A DNA stretch of 64,000 nt from an uncultured Christensenellaceae bacterium (GCA_910587455.1 CAJULK010000002.1:178766-242765), one strand, 5' to 3'; counted from the first letter of the stretch, positions 28,240-37,146 are shown. The notes: generated by a model not told the origin, from the sequence alone. Program-made: numbers and translations.

Positions 28240-29295
28240 TTATAATTCGACGGACTCGTGCGTTCTCGCGGACCGCTCTGCCGCCTCCATGATCTTCATT
28301 ACGGTCATCACCTGCTCGGGCTTTACCGACAGCGGCGCGCCGTGCTGCACCGCGGCGTAAAATTCATTGTAGAATACGTCTGGCTCGGGATATATCCTCG
28401 GAAGATCTTCCTCGACGAGCGAATCGGCAGTTCGGTAAGCCATCGTTTTGGTAAAGCCGTTACCAGCCTTAATGCCCGCTATCTTGCGCTCGGGCGAGAA
28501 AACGGGCTTAACGGTTTTTCCGTTGAGATCCCAATCTTCTATGACCGCCGTTCCGTTTTCGCCGTAAACGATCCAACGCGGAGTTTTTATGTAACAGTCG
28601 GTATAGACGGTTATCTCAACGACAACGCCGTCGTATTCCGCCGTGAGTTTGAATCCGTCGTCAACGTCGAAACCTTGCGCGAACGAATACGAGCAATACA
28701 CACTGTTCGGCTTTCCGAGCATGACCACAGCCTGATCAATAAGATGAACGCCCCAATCGAGCATCATTCCGCCGCCCTTTTCTTTGAATTTGCGCCAATC
28801 GCCGGGAATACCGTTTCCGCCTTGCACGCGCGATTCTATGCGCAATATCCTGCCTATGCCGCTCGGATCGCCGAGCCTGCCTGTCTCGAAAAGATTTTTT
28901 ACAGTCAGAAAGTCGGCGTCCCACCGCCTGTTTTGATGTACCGCAAACACGACTCCGTGCGCCGCGCTCGCTTCGATCATGCGTTCGTATTCGACGCTCG
29001 ACAGCGCTACGGGCTTCTCGCAAATCACATGTTTGCCCGCCGCCGCAAAATACTCGACATACTCAGCATGCGAATCGTTGGGCGTGGCTATGAGCACCGC
29101 TTCGCAATCGCTTGCCGACGCTATTTCTTCTTTGCCGCCGAATACGCGCAGTCCGTCTTTTGCCGCCGCCGCACGGCGGTTGCCGTCGATATCGTAAACG
29201 CCGGCTATATCGAATTTGTCCCGCGGGATCAAGCTTTTACAGTGATACTCACCCATTCCGCCGTACCCCACTACGGCAATTCGGATTTTTCTCAT
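28240..29295 (-). CDS. Gfo/Idh/MocA family oxidoreductase, first gene of operon
   Basis: A 351-residue NAD(P)-dependent oxidoreductase. The Rossmann motif is VGYGGMGEYH, followed by VLIATPNDSH and CEKPVALSSVEYERM with the catalytic Lys. The C-terminal domain contains MLDWGVHLIDQAVVM with the conserved Asp and His. It shares layout with the enzyme at 25616 but the two differ widely in sequence, so they probably act on different substrates or steps. The start is the ATG at 29295 with GGGGA upstream. The divergent AraC gene is the likely regulator. Confidence 0.9.
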   Translation of the reverse strand: MRKIRIAVVGYGGMGEYHCKSLIPRDKFDIAGVYDIDGNRRAAAAKDGLRVFGGKEEIASASDCEAVLIATPNDSHAEYVEYFAAAGKHVICEKPVALSSVEYERMIEASAAHGVVFAVHQNRRWDADFLTVKNLFETGRLGDPSGIGRILRIESRVQGGNGIPGDWRKFKEKGGGMMLDWGVHLIDQAVVMLGKPNSVYCSYSFAQGFDVDDGFKLTAEYDGVVVEITVYTDCYIKTPRWIVYGENGTAVIEDWDLNGKTVKPVFSPERKIAGIKAGNGFTKTMAYRTADSLVEEDLPRIYPEPDVFYNEFYAAVQHGAPLSVKPEQVMTVMKIMEAAERSARTHESVEL

Positions 29296-29430
29296 AACAT
29301 TCCCCAAAACGCTTGAATTTATCGTTAGATTGTTTTATAATCTGTTTGACGTCGGCTATAATATAGCATATCGAAAAAGGCGATTCTATCTATTTTTGTA
29401 CAAACAATTCTCAAATATTGCGGTGATTTC
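29296..29430. promoter_or_regulatory. Divergent regulatory region between the sugar operon and araC
   Basis: The 135-base gap must hold the promoters of both units and probably the AraC operator. A TATAAT lies at 29357-29362 on the plus strand without a good -35, as expected for an activated promoter. A TTATAAA on the minus strand near 29335 may serve the operon. No clear repeat operator was resolved. Confidence 0.45.
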
Positions 29431-30225
29431 ATGGAATCGGTGTATGAGGCGAACAGAACGCCTATCAACTATATTGAAGTTTGGAACAGCGATACGATGT
29501 GCGATCCGCACTATCATCAATCGGTGGAAATACTCATCGCTTCCGAGGGCAGCGTAAACGCGACCGTCAACAACGACTCTCGCGTTCTCGATCGCGGCGA
29601 GATTTGCGTCGCCGACTGTTTCGACGTTCATTCGTTCGATTCGCACGGCGCAAAAAGCTATATTATTATCATTCCCAAAGAATTTCTGTCCGACTATTTG
29701 GCGGTAAAGGGGAAAAAGCACATAGCTACGCCGTTTATTACCGACAAAACAACGTGCGCGAAGATTGCCGATTGCGCCAAAGCGCTTATGAACTCGGATA
29801 ATTCACGCCTGACTCAGCTCGGTTACGTCAATACTATAATGGGGCTTATATGCGAAACGTGCGGACTGAGCGAATACTCGGACGCGGACATCGCCGTTAT
29901 GCAAACGGTCTTGGACTATTTGGAAGACAACTCGTCCGACGACGTCAACCTCGAGTCGCTCGCCGCGCATTTCGGATACAGCAAGTATTACTTTTCGCGG
30001 CTATTCAATAAATTTTTCAAATTCAATCTCAACGAATATCTTGCGCGACTCAGAATCAGAAATTTTATTTCCGCAATGAAATTCGATCCGAACGCGGATA
30101 TAATATCGGCGGCGCTCGCCTGCGGATTCAATTCGCAGCAAACGTTTTACCGCTGTTTCACAAAATACTACGGCATACCGCCCAAAGCATATATAAAACA
30201 GCTGAAAAAACGCGACGGAAATTAA
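29431..30225 (+). CDS. AraC family transcriptional regulator
   Basis: A 264-residue protein. Residues 1-90 form an AraC-type cupin sensor (HYHQSVEILIASEG and then DRGEICVAD), and the last 100 residues carry two HTH motifs: NLESLAAHFGYSKYYFSRLF and DIISAALACGFNSQQTFYRC, ending with YYGIPPKAY. It probably senses a sugar and controls the divergent five-gene carbohydrate operon. A weak GGTGAT site precedes the ATG. Its stop is only 14 bases from the convergent murI stop. Confidence 0.9.
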   Translation: MESVYEANRTPINYIEVWNSDTMCDPHYHQSVEILIASEGSVNATVNNDSRVLDRGEICVADCFDVHSFDSHGAKSYIIIIPKEFLSDYLAVKGKKHIATPFITDKTTCAKIADCAKALMNSDNSRLTQLGYVNTIMGLICETCGLSEYSDADIAVMQTVLDYLEDNSSDDVNLESLAAHFGYSKYYFSRLFNKFFKFNLNEYLARLRIRNFISAMKFDPNADIISAALACGFNSQQTFYRCFTKYYGIPPKAYIKQLKKRDGN

Positions 30226-30239
30226 ACGAACCGTCGGCG

Positions 30240-30962
30240 CTACGCAGATTTGTACGTGGAATAAAATCTGACCGAACCGATTTGGTTTTCGGGCGCGCGT
30301 ATATCCGCCGCGGATAGGCAGTAAGCAAGCCTGTTTACCGCGCCGTCGGCGCCGTCGTATATCTTTATATTGCCGCCGTAAAATTCGCGTATAAGTCCGC
30401 TCACGTGCGAATAATGCGAACAGCCGAGCACAATCGCTTCAGCGTCGCCGTACTTTGAAAGCATATCGAACACGAACGGGCGCAGCGCGTCAAAGTCGCC
30501 CGCATTATCCTCTATAAATCCAGCCAACAGCGGCTGTTCCGAACCGATTATACGCCCGCCGCAAGCCGCCGTGAGCCTTTTGAACTTATCCGAACCGTAC
30601 GTCGCGCTCGTGACCAATGCCACGGCATATCCGTTGCGTCCGAGCTCGCGCAAGCACGGCTTTACCGCGGGTTCGAGCCCGACTACGGTCATGCTCGGAT
30701 ACATGCGCCGCACGTCGTCGATGGCGACGGCGGTAGCGGTATTGCACGCGACGAGCACCGCTTTGCAGTTCATGGCGGCAAGCTCGCGGACGCAATCGGT
30801 TGCAGCGCGCTTGATCTCGGCGGCAGTCTTTACGCCGTACGGCATATTCGCACTGTCCGCAAGATAGATAAACCGCTCGTTAGGCATTGTTGCTATGCAT
30901 TTTTCAAGCACGCACAATCCGCCCACTCCGCTGTCGAATACTCCTATCGGATTTTCTCGCAT
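30240..30962 (-). CDS. murI: Glutamate racemase
   Basis: A 240-residue cofactor-independent racemase producing D-glutamate for peptidoglycan. It shows IGVFDSGVGGLCVLE at the N-terminus, LADSANMPYG, the first catalytic Cys in ACNTATA near residue 72 and the second in LGCSHYS near residue 180. The ATG at 30962 has no SD; TATATA lies six bases upstream with a weak TTCACT 18 bases further, so this may be a weaker case of a start-proximal promoter, or the gene may be read through from gpr, which ends 37 bases upstream. Confidence 0.94.
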   Translation of the reverse strand: MRENPIGVFDSGVGGLCVLEKCIATMPNERFIYLADSANMPYGVKTAAEIKRAATDCVRELAAMNCKAVLVACNTATAVAIDDVRRMYPSMTVVGLEPAVKPCLRELGRNGYAVALVTSATYGSDKFKRLTAACGGRIIGSEQPLLAGFIEDNAGDFDALRPFVFDMLSKYGDAEAIVLGCSHYSHVSGLIREFYGGNIKIYDGADGAVNRLAYCLSAADIRAPENQIGSVRFYSTYKSA

Positions 30963-30999
30963 GGCAATTATATATGCCGCGCGAACACTATAAGTGAAT

Positions 31000-31767
31000 C
31001 TATCTTTCGAGAAGCCCGTTTATCGCTTCGGCTATAATTTTGGCGCAATCCTCGACAAGAATATCGACGTCCTTGGGTGTGACTATCATATCGCCGCGTC
31101 CGCCGTCGGCACAGTCGCAGTATTCGCGCGCAATTGTAGACGAATACACCACGAGCGGCACGCCCACGGACACGACCTTTACTCCGAGCGAACTTTTATC
31201 CAGCCTGCGCCTATGGTTTTCCACGCCGCTGCCGGGCGTGATCCCGCTGTCCGTAACCTGAAACGCCGAAGCTATCCGCCCCGCCTCTGCGGCTGTGAGC
31301 GCGTCCACCGCGATAACCACGTCGGGATTTATTCTTTGCGTGACCGCGGCTATTATATCGTAACTCTCTATTCCCGTCATGCCGAGAACGTTGGGCGTGA
31401 GCGCGCAGATATATCTGTCGGGATCGAGATGTCTGTTGACCTTTAATCTTTTGAACACCCTGTCGCCGAGCGCGTCTGCCGTAAGATCGGGATTGCCGAG
31501 CCCCACGACAAGCACTTTGTAAAGCCCGCGGCAATACTCGCGCAGGCTTGCGCCGAGCGCGTCCGATACCCTTCCGTACGCCGCCGAATCGCCCGACAGG
31601 ACAACGCGCGTTTCGAGCGTCGCGTAACGTCCGCACGGCCGCGCCAGCTTTTTGGAAAGCGTCTGATCCACGTCTACTTCGTAATATCTTATAACGCCGT
31701 CGTCGCGCGAATGTGCATGTTTGTAAAACTCGACGGCCATATCGGTCATAATTTCGGTATTTTCCAT
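31000..31767 (-). CDS. gpr: Germination protease
   Basis: A 255-residue protein of the GPR family, which degrades small acid-soluble spore proteins at germination. Conserved blocks: TDMAVEF, VVGLGNPDLTADALGDRVF near residue 97, NVLGMTGIES, VIAVDAL and FQVTDSGITPGSGVENHR. The usual pro-peptide before TD(L/M)A is about 15 residues; here only seven precede it. It is also more than 100 residues shorter than B. subtilis GPR, lacking the C-terminal part. The start is uncertain because no SD is seen; Met7 (MTDMAVE) is an alternative. It indicates a spore-forming ancestry. Confidence 0.87.
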   Translation of the reverse strand: MENTEIMTDMAVEFYKHAHSRDDGVIRYYEVDVDQTLSKKLARPCGRYATLETRVVLSGDSAAYGRVSDALGASLREYCRGLYKVLVVGLGNPDLTADALGDRVFKRLKVNRHLDPDRYICALTPNVLGMTGIESYDIIAAVTQRINPDVVIAVDALTAAEAGRIASAFQVTDSGITPGSGVENHRRRLDKSSLGVKVVSVGVPLVVYSSTIAREYCDCADGGRGDMIVTPKDVDILVEDCAKIIAEAINGLLER

Positions 31768-31819
31768 AAATTTATTGTTTGTAAAACAAAAAAAATTAAA
31801 CGTTTTGACGTCGTAACAC

Positions 31820-31848
31820 TTGCAAAACAAAAACACGTGTGATATAAT
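31820..31848 (+). promoter_or_regulatory. rpsT promoter
   Basis: TTGCAA (31820-31825), 17 bases, TATAAT (31843-31848). Transcription from about 31855 gives a 30-base leader with an AAGGAG site, in contrast to the start-proximal promoters elsewhere in the window. Confidence 0.8.
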
Positions 31849-31884
31849 TATATGGTTAAATCAGAAAACACAAGGAGTTTTACC

Positions 31885-32442
31885 GTGCCTAACATCAAAT
31901 CCGCAAAGAAGCGCGTACTCATTACAAAGAAGAAAAACGCCCGCAACAGATCGGATCGTTCCAAAGTCAACAACGCAATAAAGGCGTTCAACAAAGCTAT
32001 CGACTCCGCCAATATCGAAGAAGCGGAGCGCCTGCTTCCCATAACCATGTCGACAATCGACAAGGGCGTCACCGCCGGCATCATGCACAAAAACGCCGCG
32101 GCGAACAAAAAGTCGGCTATTTCCAAACGCCTCAGCGACATCAAGAGCGGCAAAGTGACCGTTGTCGTCAAAAAGGACAACAAGACGATCGCCGCCGAGA
32201 AAGCCCGCGCCGCCAAGGAAGCGCGCGAAGCCGCGCGTGCCGAATTCCGCGCAAAACAGCTTGAAAAAGAAGCCGAAAAAGCGGAAGCCAAAAAGAAAAA
32301 GACTTCAAAAGAAAAGGCGGAAGAAAAACCCGCAAAAGAAAAAGCGGTAAAAGAAAAAGCCGAAAAACCCGCCAAGAAAACCAAAAAAGCGGAAGCCAAG
32401 GACGATGCTGAATCTCCCGCCGAAGAACCCAAAGCGGAATAA
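31885..32442 (+). CDS. rpsT: 30S ribosomal protein S20 with long C-terminal tail
   Basis: A 185-residue protein. Residues 1-90 are a normal S20 (PNIKSAKKRVLITKKK at the start, GIMHKNAAANKKSAISKRL near residue 65), which binds 16S rRNA in the 30S body. Residues 91-185 are an added highly charged Lys/Ala/Glu region made of short repeats such as KAEAKKKK, KEKAEEKPAKEKA and KPAKKTKKAEAK, ending acidic. The start is the GTG at 31885 with AAGGAG seven bases upstream; an earlier ATG at 31852 lacks an SD. S20 is usually about 87 residues, so the tail doubles its size. Confidence 0.92.
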   Translation: MPNIKSAKKRVLITKKKNARNRSDRSKVNNAIKAFNKAIDSANIEEAERLLPITMSTIDKGVTAGIMHKNAAANKKSAISKRLSDIKSGKVTVVVKKDNKTIAAEKARAAKEAREAARAEFRAKQLEKEAEKAEAKKKKTSKEKAEEKPAKEKAVKEKAEKPAKKTKKAEAKDDAESPAEEPKAE

Positions 32443-32459
32443 TAAAACAACATAGTAAA

Positions 32460-32486
32460 GCCGTGCGAGAATTCGCACGGCTTTTT
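32460..32486 (+). terminator. rpsT terminator
   Basis: Perfect nine-base stem GCCGTGCGA/TCGCACGGC (32460-32481) with loop GAAT, followed by five T residues. It ends the rpsT transcript 18 bases after the stop. Confidence 0.9.
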
Positions 32487-32631
32487 GTTTGCTATTCCCC
32501 CCCCTGTTGTGACACCCGAACGCGAGAATAAAAATTTTTTTCGATCTGCGGGACAAAACACATACATTAAGTGTTGTAACAGTGATACGGGAACGACGAT
32601 CAAAGACTCGCACCCGAAAGGAGTACGGCTC

Positions 32632-34203
32632 ATGACAGGAACAGGAATCAAAAAGATAATACGCATCCTCGCAGCATTCGCAATGGCGCTTGCCTTCGCT
32701 GCGCCGATTGCATTCGTCGCCATGCCCCATCGCGGCACGGCACACGCGAACTCCGCCGCGCCCATTTGGTACGGCGGAGGACTGACGGGGGCTCTCGCAA
32801 ACGGCGACGAGTGTCCGCTCGAAGTAAAACACGAGACGCTCACATTCGACGTGCGCACGCTGCCCAACGCGTACTATCACGCCGACGAGGACTTTATGGC
32901 ATACTCTGGATCGGTGACGGCGGAATACACGTTCGCAAATCCCGAAGACTACGACGTCACGGCTAAAATGATGTTCCCGTTCGGCGTAGCGCCGTATTAC
33001 GGCGGAAATATTGACTTCGAGGCGTGCTTCGACGAGATAGCAAAGTCGTATAAAGTCAAGGTCGACGGCGAGCCCGTAGAAACGCGACTGCGTCATTCAT
33101 ACGTCGCGTACAGAACAGAAGGTTATTACGAATTCGAAACGGAGCGCGATCTCGGCAAGCTCAATGACGGATACTGCGACGACGAGTTTTTCGAGCCCGA
33201 CATGACTGTAACGAAATACACGTATATCGCGCGCGGCATAAAGTACAGCGATAAGTACTACTATCCCGCATATGCGGTCGCGGCGGCGGATTACGACGCA
33301 CAAAAGACGCGGATCATATCCAACGCCGACATGCGCGAATCCGCTCGTTTCGGCAAGAACGTAATGACGGGCGACAGCATAGAAATATATGCGGTAGGCA
33401 TGCCGCTCGACGCCGATCCCGAATTCATTATGTACGACGACATATTGATGAAAGCGGAAGTCGGCGGCGAAATGTATCTCGCAAGCAAGACTTCTATGAC
33501 GTTCAAAGACCTGATGCTGACGTATCGCTGTACGGACAGCGCCGCGAGCGAAACCGACTGGTACAACGCCGCCGTGTTCTCGCTCAAACGCGAAATAGAA
33601 CAGAACGGATATTGGTACGATAAGGAGGGGTTCTTCGGATCGGCAGACGCTCGGATATTCGATGTGACGGGCAACCTTCTGCGTTGGTACGAGTACGAAA
33701 TGACCGTGCCCGCAAAGTCAACCGTCGTGAACGCCGTGACCGCGCCCTCGTATCCTTCGATAGTGGGAAACAATTATTTCTTCTCGTACCTGCTCTCGCC
33801 CGCTTCGACCTGGAAGTCGTTCGGCACGCTCGATATAAATATTCGGTCTAACTTCGGGCTGTCGCAGTGCTACGTGTCGGCAAACGGCGGCACGCGCCAC
33901 GAAAGCCTGAACGATAAATTCAAATTGCAAGACGGCGTATATTCGGCGAGTTTGGACGCGCTTCCGAACGGCGAACTGTACTTTTCGGTGAGCAGCGGCT
34001 CGAACAAGAAGTCAACGTTTTACGACACAATGAACTCTATCGCGTACTTCGTCGGATTTTTCCCGTATATGTTAGCCGACAGCCCGCTGTTGATGTTTGC
34101 CGTCGCGTTCGGCTCGGCGCTCATACTGACGGCGCTTGTGTGCGCTATCGTTCTCCCGATCGCATTCATCGCAAAGAAAAAAGACCCGAACATGCGAAAT
34201 TAG
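32632..34203 (+). CDS. Secreted, membrane-anchored protein of unknown function
   Basis: A 523-residue protein not recognised as a known family. A signal peptide (MTGTGIKKIIRILAAFAMAL, then a stretch ending near AHA) is followed by about 440 residues with beta-rich, Asp/Tyr/Gly-rich sequence outside the cell, one membrane helix near residues 485-510 (FGSALILTALVCAIVLPIAF) and a short basic tail KKKDPNMRN. That gives type I topology. The chosen ATG at 32632 has AAGGAG ten bases upstream. The 190 bases before it hold the rpsT terminator, a run of eight C and a possible weak promoter (TTGTGA/TAAAAA, 16-base spacing). Confidence 0.7.
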   Translation: MTGTGIKKIIRILAAFAMALAFAAPIAFVAMPHRGTAHANSAAPIWYGGGLTGALANGDECPLEVKHETLTFDVRTLPNAYYHADEDFMAYSGSVTAEYTFANPEDYDVTAKMMFPFGVAPYYGGNIDFEACFDEIAKSYKVKVDGEPVETRLRHSYVAYRTEGYYEFETERDLGKLNDGYCDDEFFEPDMTVTKYTYIARGIKYSDKYYYPAYAVAAADYDAQKTRIISNADMRESARFGKNVMTGDSIEIYAVGMPLDADPEFIMYDDILMKAEVGGEMYLASKTSMTFKDLMLTYRCTDSAASETDWYNAAVFSLKREIEQNGYWYDKEGFFGSADARIFDVTGNLLRWYEYEMTVPAKSTVVNAVTAPSYPSIVGNNYFFSYLLSPASTWKSFGTLDINIRSNFGLSQCYVSANGGTRHESLNDKFKLQDGVYSASLDALPNGELYFSVSSGSNKKSTFYDTMNSIAYFVGFFPYMLADSPLLMFAVAFGSALILTALVCAIVLPIAFIAKKKDPNMRN

Positions 34204-34307
34204 TTCGGCTATCGGCGAAGAACTACTCCGAACAGCTAATAAGCCCTTTGGGTTAGCTTCGTAGGACACAGCAATTACGTGAACGCTGAGCAAACCGCAC
34301 TATCTTC

Positions 34308-34352
34308 TGTCATTCTGAACGAGCGTGCGCAGCGAGCGACGTGAAGAATGAC
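34308..34352 (+). repeat. Dispersed TGTCATTCTGA-type repeat, copy 1
   Basis: TGTCATTCTGAACGAGCGTG, a GC-rich core, then GACGTGAAGAATGACA. It begins like the 'GTCATTC-GAGCG' elements at 34483, 47021, 55667 and 62908-63090. The stretch 34204-34534 has no gene; besides repeats it holds a hairpin at about 34236-34260 after the secreted-protein gene. Confidence 0.65.
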
Positions 34353-34390
34353 AACCGTATTATCGCGAAGCGCCGATATAGTTACGCAAA

Positions 34391-34420
34391 AGATTCTTCG
34401 CTCACGCTCAAGAACCGAAT
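34391..34420 (-). repeat. Dispersed repeat fragment, inverted
   Basis: AGATTCTTCGCTCACGCTCA reads on the minus strand as an end fragment (TGAGCGTGAGCGAAGAATCT) of the same repeat family. Confidence 0.5.
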
Positions 34421-34482
34421 GTTGGACGTTGGCTCGCCTTGCGGCGAGAATCTACTCAAACAGCGTTAATGCAAAAAACTCT

Positions 34483-34522
34483 TGTCATTCCGAATGAGGG
34501 CTAAGCCCGAAATGAAGAACCT
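34483..34522 (+). repeat. Dispersed TGTCATTCCGA-type repeat, copy 2
   Basis: TGTCATTCCGAATGAGGGCT followed by AAGCCCGAAATGAAGAACCT. Head and tail match the family; the middle is a short inverted repeat AGGGCTAAGCCC. It reaches to 13 bases from the stop of the coiled-coil gene. Confidence 0.6.
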
Positions 34523-34534
34523 CAACCTTTTCTT

Positions 34535-35164
34535 TCAATCCTCGTCGAGAATGACGCCGAGCTCGCGCATAATGTCTTTGAGATCGTCTTTGGGGTGCAG
34601 CGCTTCGGCAAACGAAAAGCCCGCGGGCGATCTGTCCGCATAATCGTCAGCCGTCGAATCGGCGTTTGCAACTGTCTCGCCCGACGCCACATCCAAATCG
34701 AACCCGTCCGCATCGTCGTCTGCGAGCGACTCTCGGAGCATTTGACGTTCGAACTCGTACTGTGCGTCGAGATCGCCCGTCTTTCCGAGCACCTCCGCGA
34801 TCTTGCCATTGGCTTTACTCGCCGCAACGAGATCGTCATCGAGCGGATAGCGCTCAATTATCTTATTGAAATATCCTATCCACTTATCGTGGAAACTTTT
34901 CAACTGCGCTATTTCCTGATTGTACTTTATAAGCGATACTCGTTCTATATCGTCCGCTTTTTTAAGCGCGGAAGTGATCGCTTTGTAAACAAGATCTTTC
35001 TTGCCCTCGTATTCCCTGTTCTTACGTTCCGCTTCGTCGAGGCTGTCGCGCAGTTCGGCAATGCGTTCGCGCTGCTTCAAAAACGTCCGCTCACATTCCT
35101 GCTTGACCGCTTCCACGTAATTGTCGAAGTCCGCTTTTGTATAGAGCTTTTTTTTGTCGTCCAT
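34535..35164 (-). CDS. Predicted coiled-coil cytoplasmic protein
   Basis: A 209-residue protein without signal or membrane segment, family not recognised. The N-terminal 130 residues are strongly helical and charged with heptad-like spacing (KQECERTFLKQRERIAELRD, then DEAERKNREYEGKKD), followed by an acidic linker rich in Asp and Ala and a conserved-looking C-terminal helix KDDLKDIMRELGVILDED. The layout resembles DivIVA-like or other scaffold proteins but no family signature is present. The ATG at 35164 lies 20 bases after the pncB stop with AGGGA just upstream, so it belongs to the pncB unit. Confidence 0.65.
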   Translation of the reverse strand: MDDKKKLYTKADFDNYVEAVKQECERTFLKQRERIAELRDSLDEAERKNREYEGKKDLVYKAITSALKKADDIERVSLIKYNQEIAQLKSFHDKWIGYFNKIIERYPLDDDLVAASKANGKIAEVLGKTGDLDAQYEFERQMLRESLADDDADGFDLDVASGETVANADSTADDYADRSPAGFSFAEALHPKDDLKDIMRELGVILDED

Positions 35165-35183
35165 ACTTCCCTGCAAAAAATTC

Positions 35184-36605
35184 TTATCGGCTTTTGTTTT
35201 GTTCGAGTATCTCGTGTTTAAGTTCGTACAGCCCGTTCGACAGATTGACCTTATAGATATGCGGTTTGGCGATGCGCTTGTACTCGTCCCAGAACTTGGA
35301 CTTTTCGGCGTCGGCAAACTCTACGATCTTTTCGAGCGTTGGACTGTCGTATACATTTTTACCGTTTTCGAATATTTTATGCAACATGCACCGTATATCG
35401 TAATCGGCGAGCGTCGTAGTCTTCCACCGTTCGGTTTCGTGAGTGAGCACGAGCGGCTTGTCTATTTTTTCGCCGCCGAGCGCGATCAGATCGGCAACCG
35501 CCATGCCGTTTTTCTTATCGTATATGCGGTACAGTGTTTTGAACCCCGGATTGGTCACCTTGACGATCGAATCGGATATCTTCATGCGCGGTTCGAGCAC
35601 ACCGTTGCGCTCTATGGCCGACAGCTTGTATACTCCGCCGAGCGACGGCATGTCCTCGCTCGTGATGAGCTTGGTGCCTACGCCGTACACGTCTATCTTA
35701 GCGCCCTGACTGTACAGCGCTTCCAAAAGATATTCGTCTATATCGCCCGAAGCGAACACAACGGCATCGGGGAAGCCCGCTTCGTCGAGCATTCTGCGCG
35801 CGAGTTTGGAAAGGTATGCGAGATCGCCGCTGTCCAGCCTTATTCCGACGGGTTTGTGCCCTTTTGCTTTTAACTCGTTAAATACGGTAATTGCGTTCTT
35901 GATACCCTGTACGGAATCATATGTATCGACGAGGAGCAGACACGAATCGGGATAGACTTCCGCAAACGCTCGGAACGCTTCAAGCTCGCTGTCGAAGCTC
36001 ATTACCCAACTGTGCGCATGCGTGCCTTTTACGGGAATATTGAACATCTTGCCGGTCAGCACGTTGCTTGTCCCGCGGCAACCGCCTATTATAGACGCGC
36101 GCGCGCCGTAAATACCTGCGTCGGGACCTTGCGCGCGGCGCAGACCGAATTCCACTACGTTCTTTCCTCGGGCGGCATACACAATCCGCGCCGACTTTGT
36201 TGCGATAAGCGTTTGGTGATTTACGATATTAAGAAGCGCCGTTTCGATAAGCTGCGCTTCCAATATCGGCGCTTTGATTATCATGATCGGCTCTTGCGGA
36301 TAGACTATATCCCCCTCGCAAACCGAATACATATCGCCCGTAAATCTGAAATTCTTAAGATACTCCAAAAAATCGGGATGGAACGTGCCGAGCGAGCGCA
36401 GGTATTCTATATCGTCCGCCGAAAACCGCAAATTCTCTATGTAGTCTATAGCCTGATCGAGCCCTGCGAAAACAGCATAGTTCATCGTATCCTTCTGACG
36501 GAAAAATACGTCGAACACCGCGGTTTCACCCGTTTTGTGCTTTAAGAAATAACCGTTCATCATTGTAAGCTGATAAAAATCGGTCATCATTGTAAGGTTA
36601 CGCAT
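35184..36605 (-). CDS. pncB: Nicotinate phosphoribosyltransferase
   Basis: A 473-residue enzyme of the NAD salvage (Preiss-Handler) pathway, joining nicotinate to PRPP with ATP hydrolysis. Signatures: MTDFYQLTMMNGYF at the N-terminus, FGLRRAQGPDAG near residue 153, GTHAHSW near 193 (autophosphorylated His), LLVDTYDS and GVRLDSGDL-like VGIRLDSGDLAYL near 258. An AAGGA site precedes the ATG. It slightly overlaps the preceding membrane-protein gene. Confidence 0.95.
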   Translation of the reverse strand: MRNLTMMTDFYQLTMMNGYFLKHKTGETAVFDVFFRQKDTMNYAVFAGLDQAIDYIENLRFSADDIEYLRSLGTFHPDFLEYLKNFRFTGDMYSVCEGDIVYPQEPIMIIKAPILEAQLIETALLNIVNHQTLIATKSARIVYAARGKNVVEFGLRRAQGPDAGIYGARASIIGGCRGTSNVLTGKMFNIPVKGTHAHSWVMSFDSELEAFRAFAEVYPDSCLLLVDTYDSVQGIKNAITVFNELKAKGHKPVGIRLDSGDLAYLSKLARRMLDEAGFPDAVVFASGDIDEYLLEALYSQGAKIDVYGVGTKLITSEDMPSLGGVYKLSAIERNGVLEPRMKISDSIVKVTNPGFKTLYRIYDKKNGMAVADLIALGGEKIDKPLVLTHETERWKTTTLADYDIRCMLHKIFENGKNVYDSPTLEKIVEFADAEKSKFWDEYKRIAKPHIYKVNLSNGLYELKHEILEQNKSR

Positions 36606-37146
36606 TGTCTTTTTTCCTTCCGAGATAAATTCCTATCGAGTACAAACTGACGCATATACCCACAAAAAGCGCGAGCATTCCGCCCACGGTGCCCCAACCC
36701 GCCGCGCCGGACGACGCAAACGCAAAAACGCCCGCAAGCACGATAAAAAACGACATGCCCTTTATCTGCGGAAACTTCGCTTCCGCAAACCACACGGAAA
36801 ATATGCAGCCTATCCCGGGCGCTGCGATATATATGGGATACAGCTGCGCGTACGTCGCCACGGTAGTGATCTCGATAAGCGAAACGAGTCCGCAAGATAT
36901 TATGACGCCCGAGATCCACATAGACAATGCGTTCTTGGCTATGACCGCGCTGAACAGTATGGCTATGCCAATCGCGAACAGCACGGTAGGCGCCGCTATC
37001 TTACCCGCAGCGGCATGTATAACGTCCGTACCTGCGAGCACGAGTATTATGCCCGCCGCGATAAGCAAAACACCCATAACGACGTTGCAAAGCACTTTCT
37101 GCTTTTTCGAAAGAGGCAGGACCTCAGTCGTCCCACTTGTCTTCAT
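36598..37146 (-). CDS. Small integral membrane protein of unknown function
   Basis: A 182-residue protein with six hydrophobic segments, starting near residues 18-38 (GVLLIAAGIILVLAG) and ending in a basic GRKKDNA tail. No family is recognised. The ATG at 37146 has GGAGG six bases upstream and lies 23 bases inside the lgt coding region; the stop overlaps the pncB start. This tight packing indicates an lgt - membrane protein - pncB - coiled-coil operon. Confidence 0.7.
   Translation of the reverse strand: MKTSGTTEVLPLSKKQKVLCNVVMGVLLIAAGIILVLAGTDVIHAAAGKIAAPTVLFAIGIAILFSAVIAKNALSMWISGVIISCGLVSLIEITTVATYAQLYPIYIAAPGIGCIFSVWFAEAKFPQIKGMSFFIVLAGVFAFASSGAAGWGTVGGMLALFVGICVSLYSIGIYLGRKKDNA

Noticed and set aside
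32497..32504. Run of eight C as a phase-variation tract for the secreted-protein gene
   Set aside because: It lies upstream of a weak putative promoter and outside the coding region; a single short tract gives no real support.
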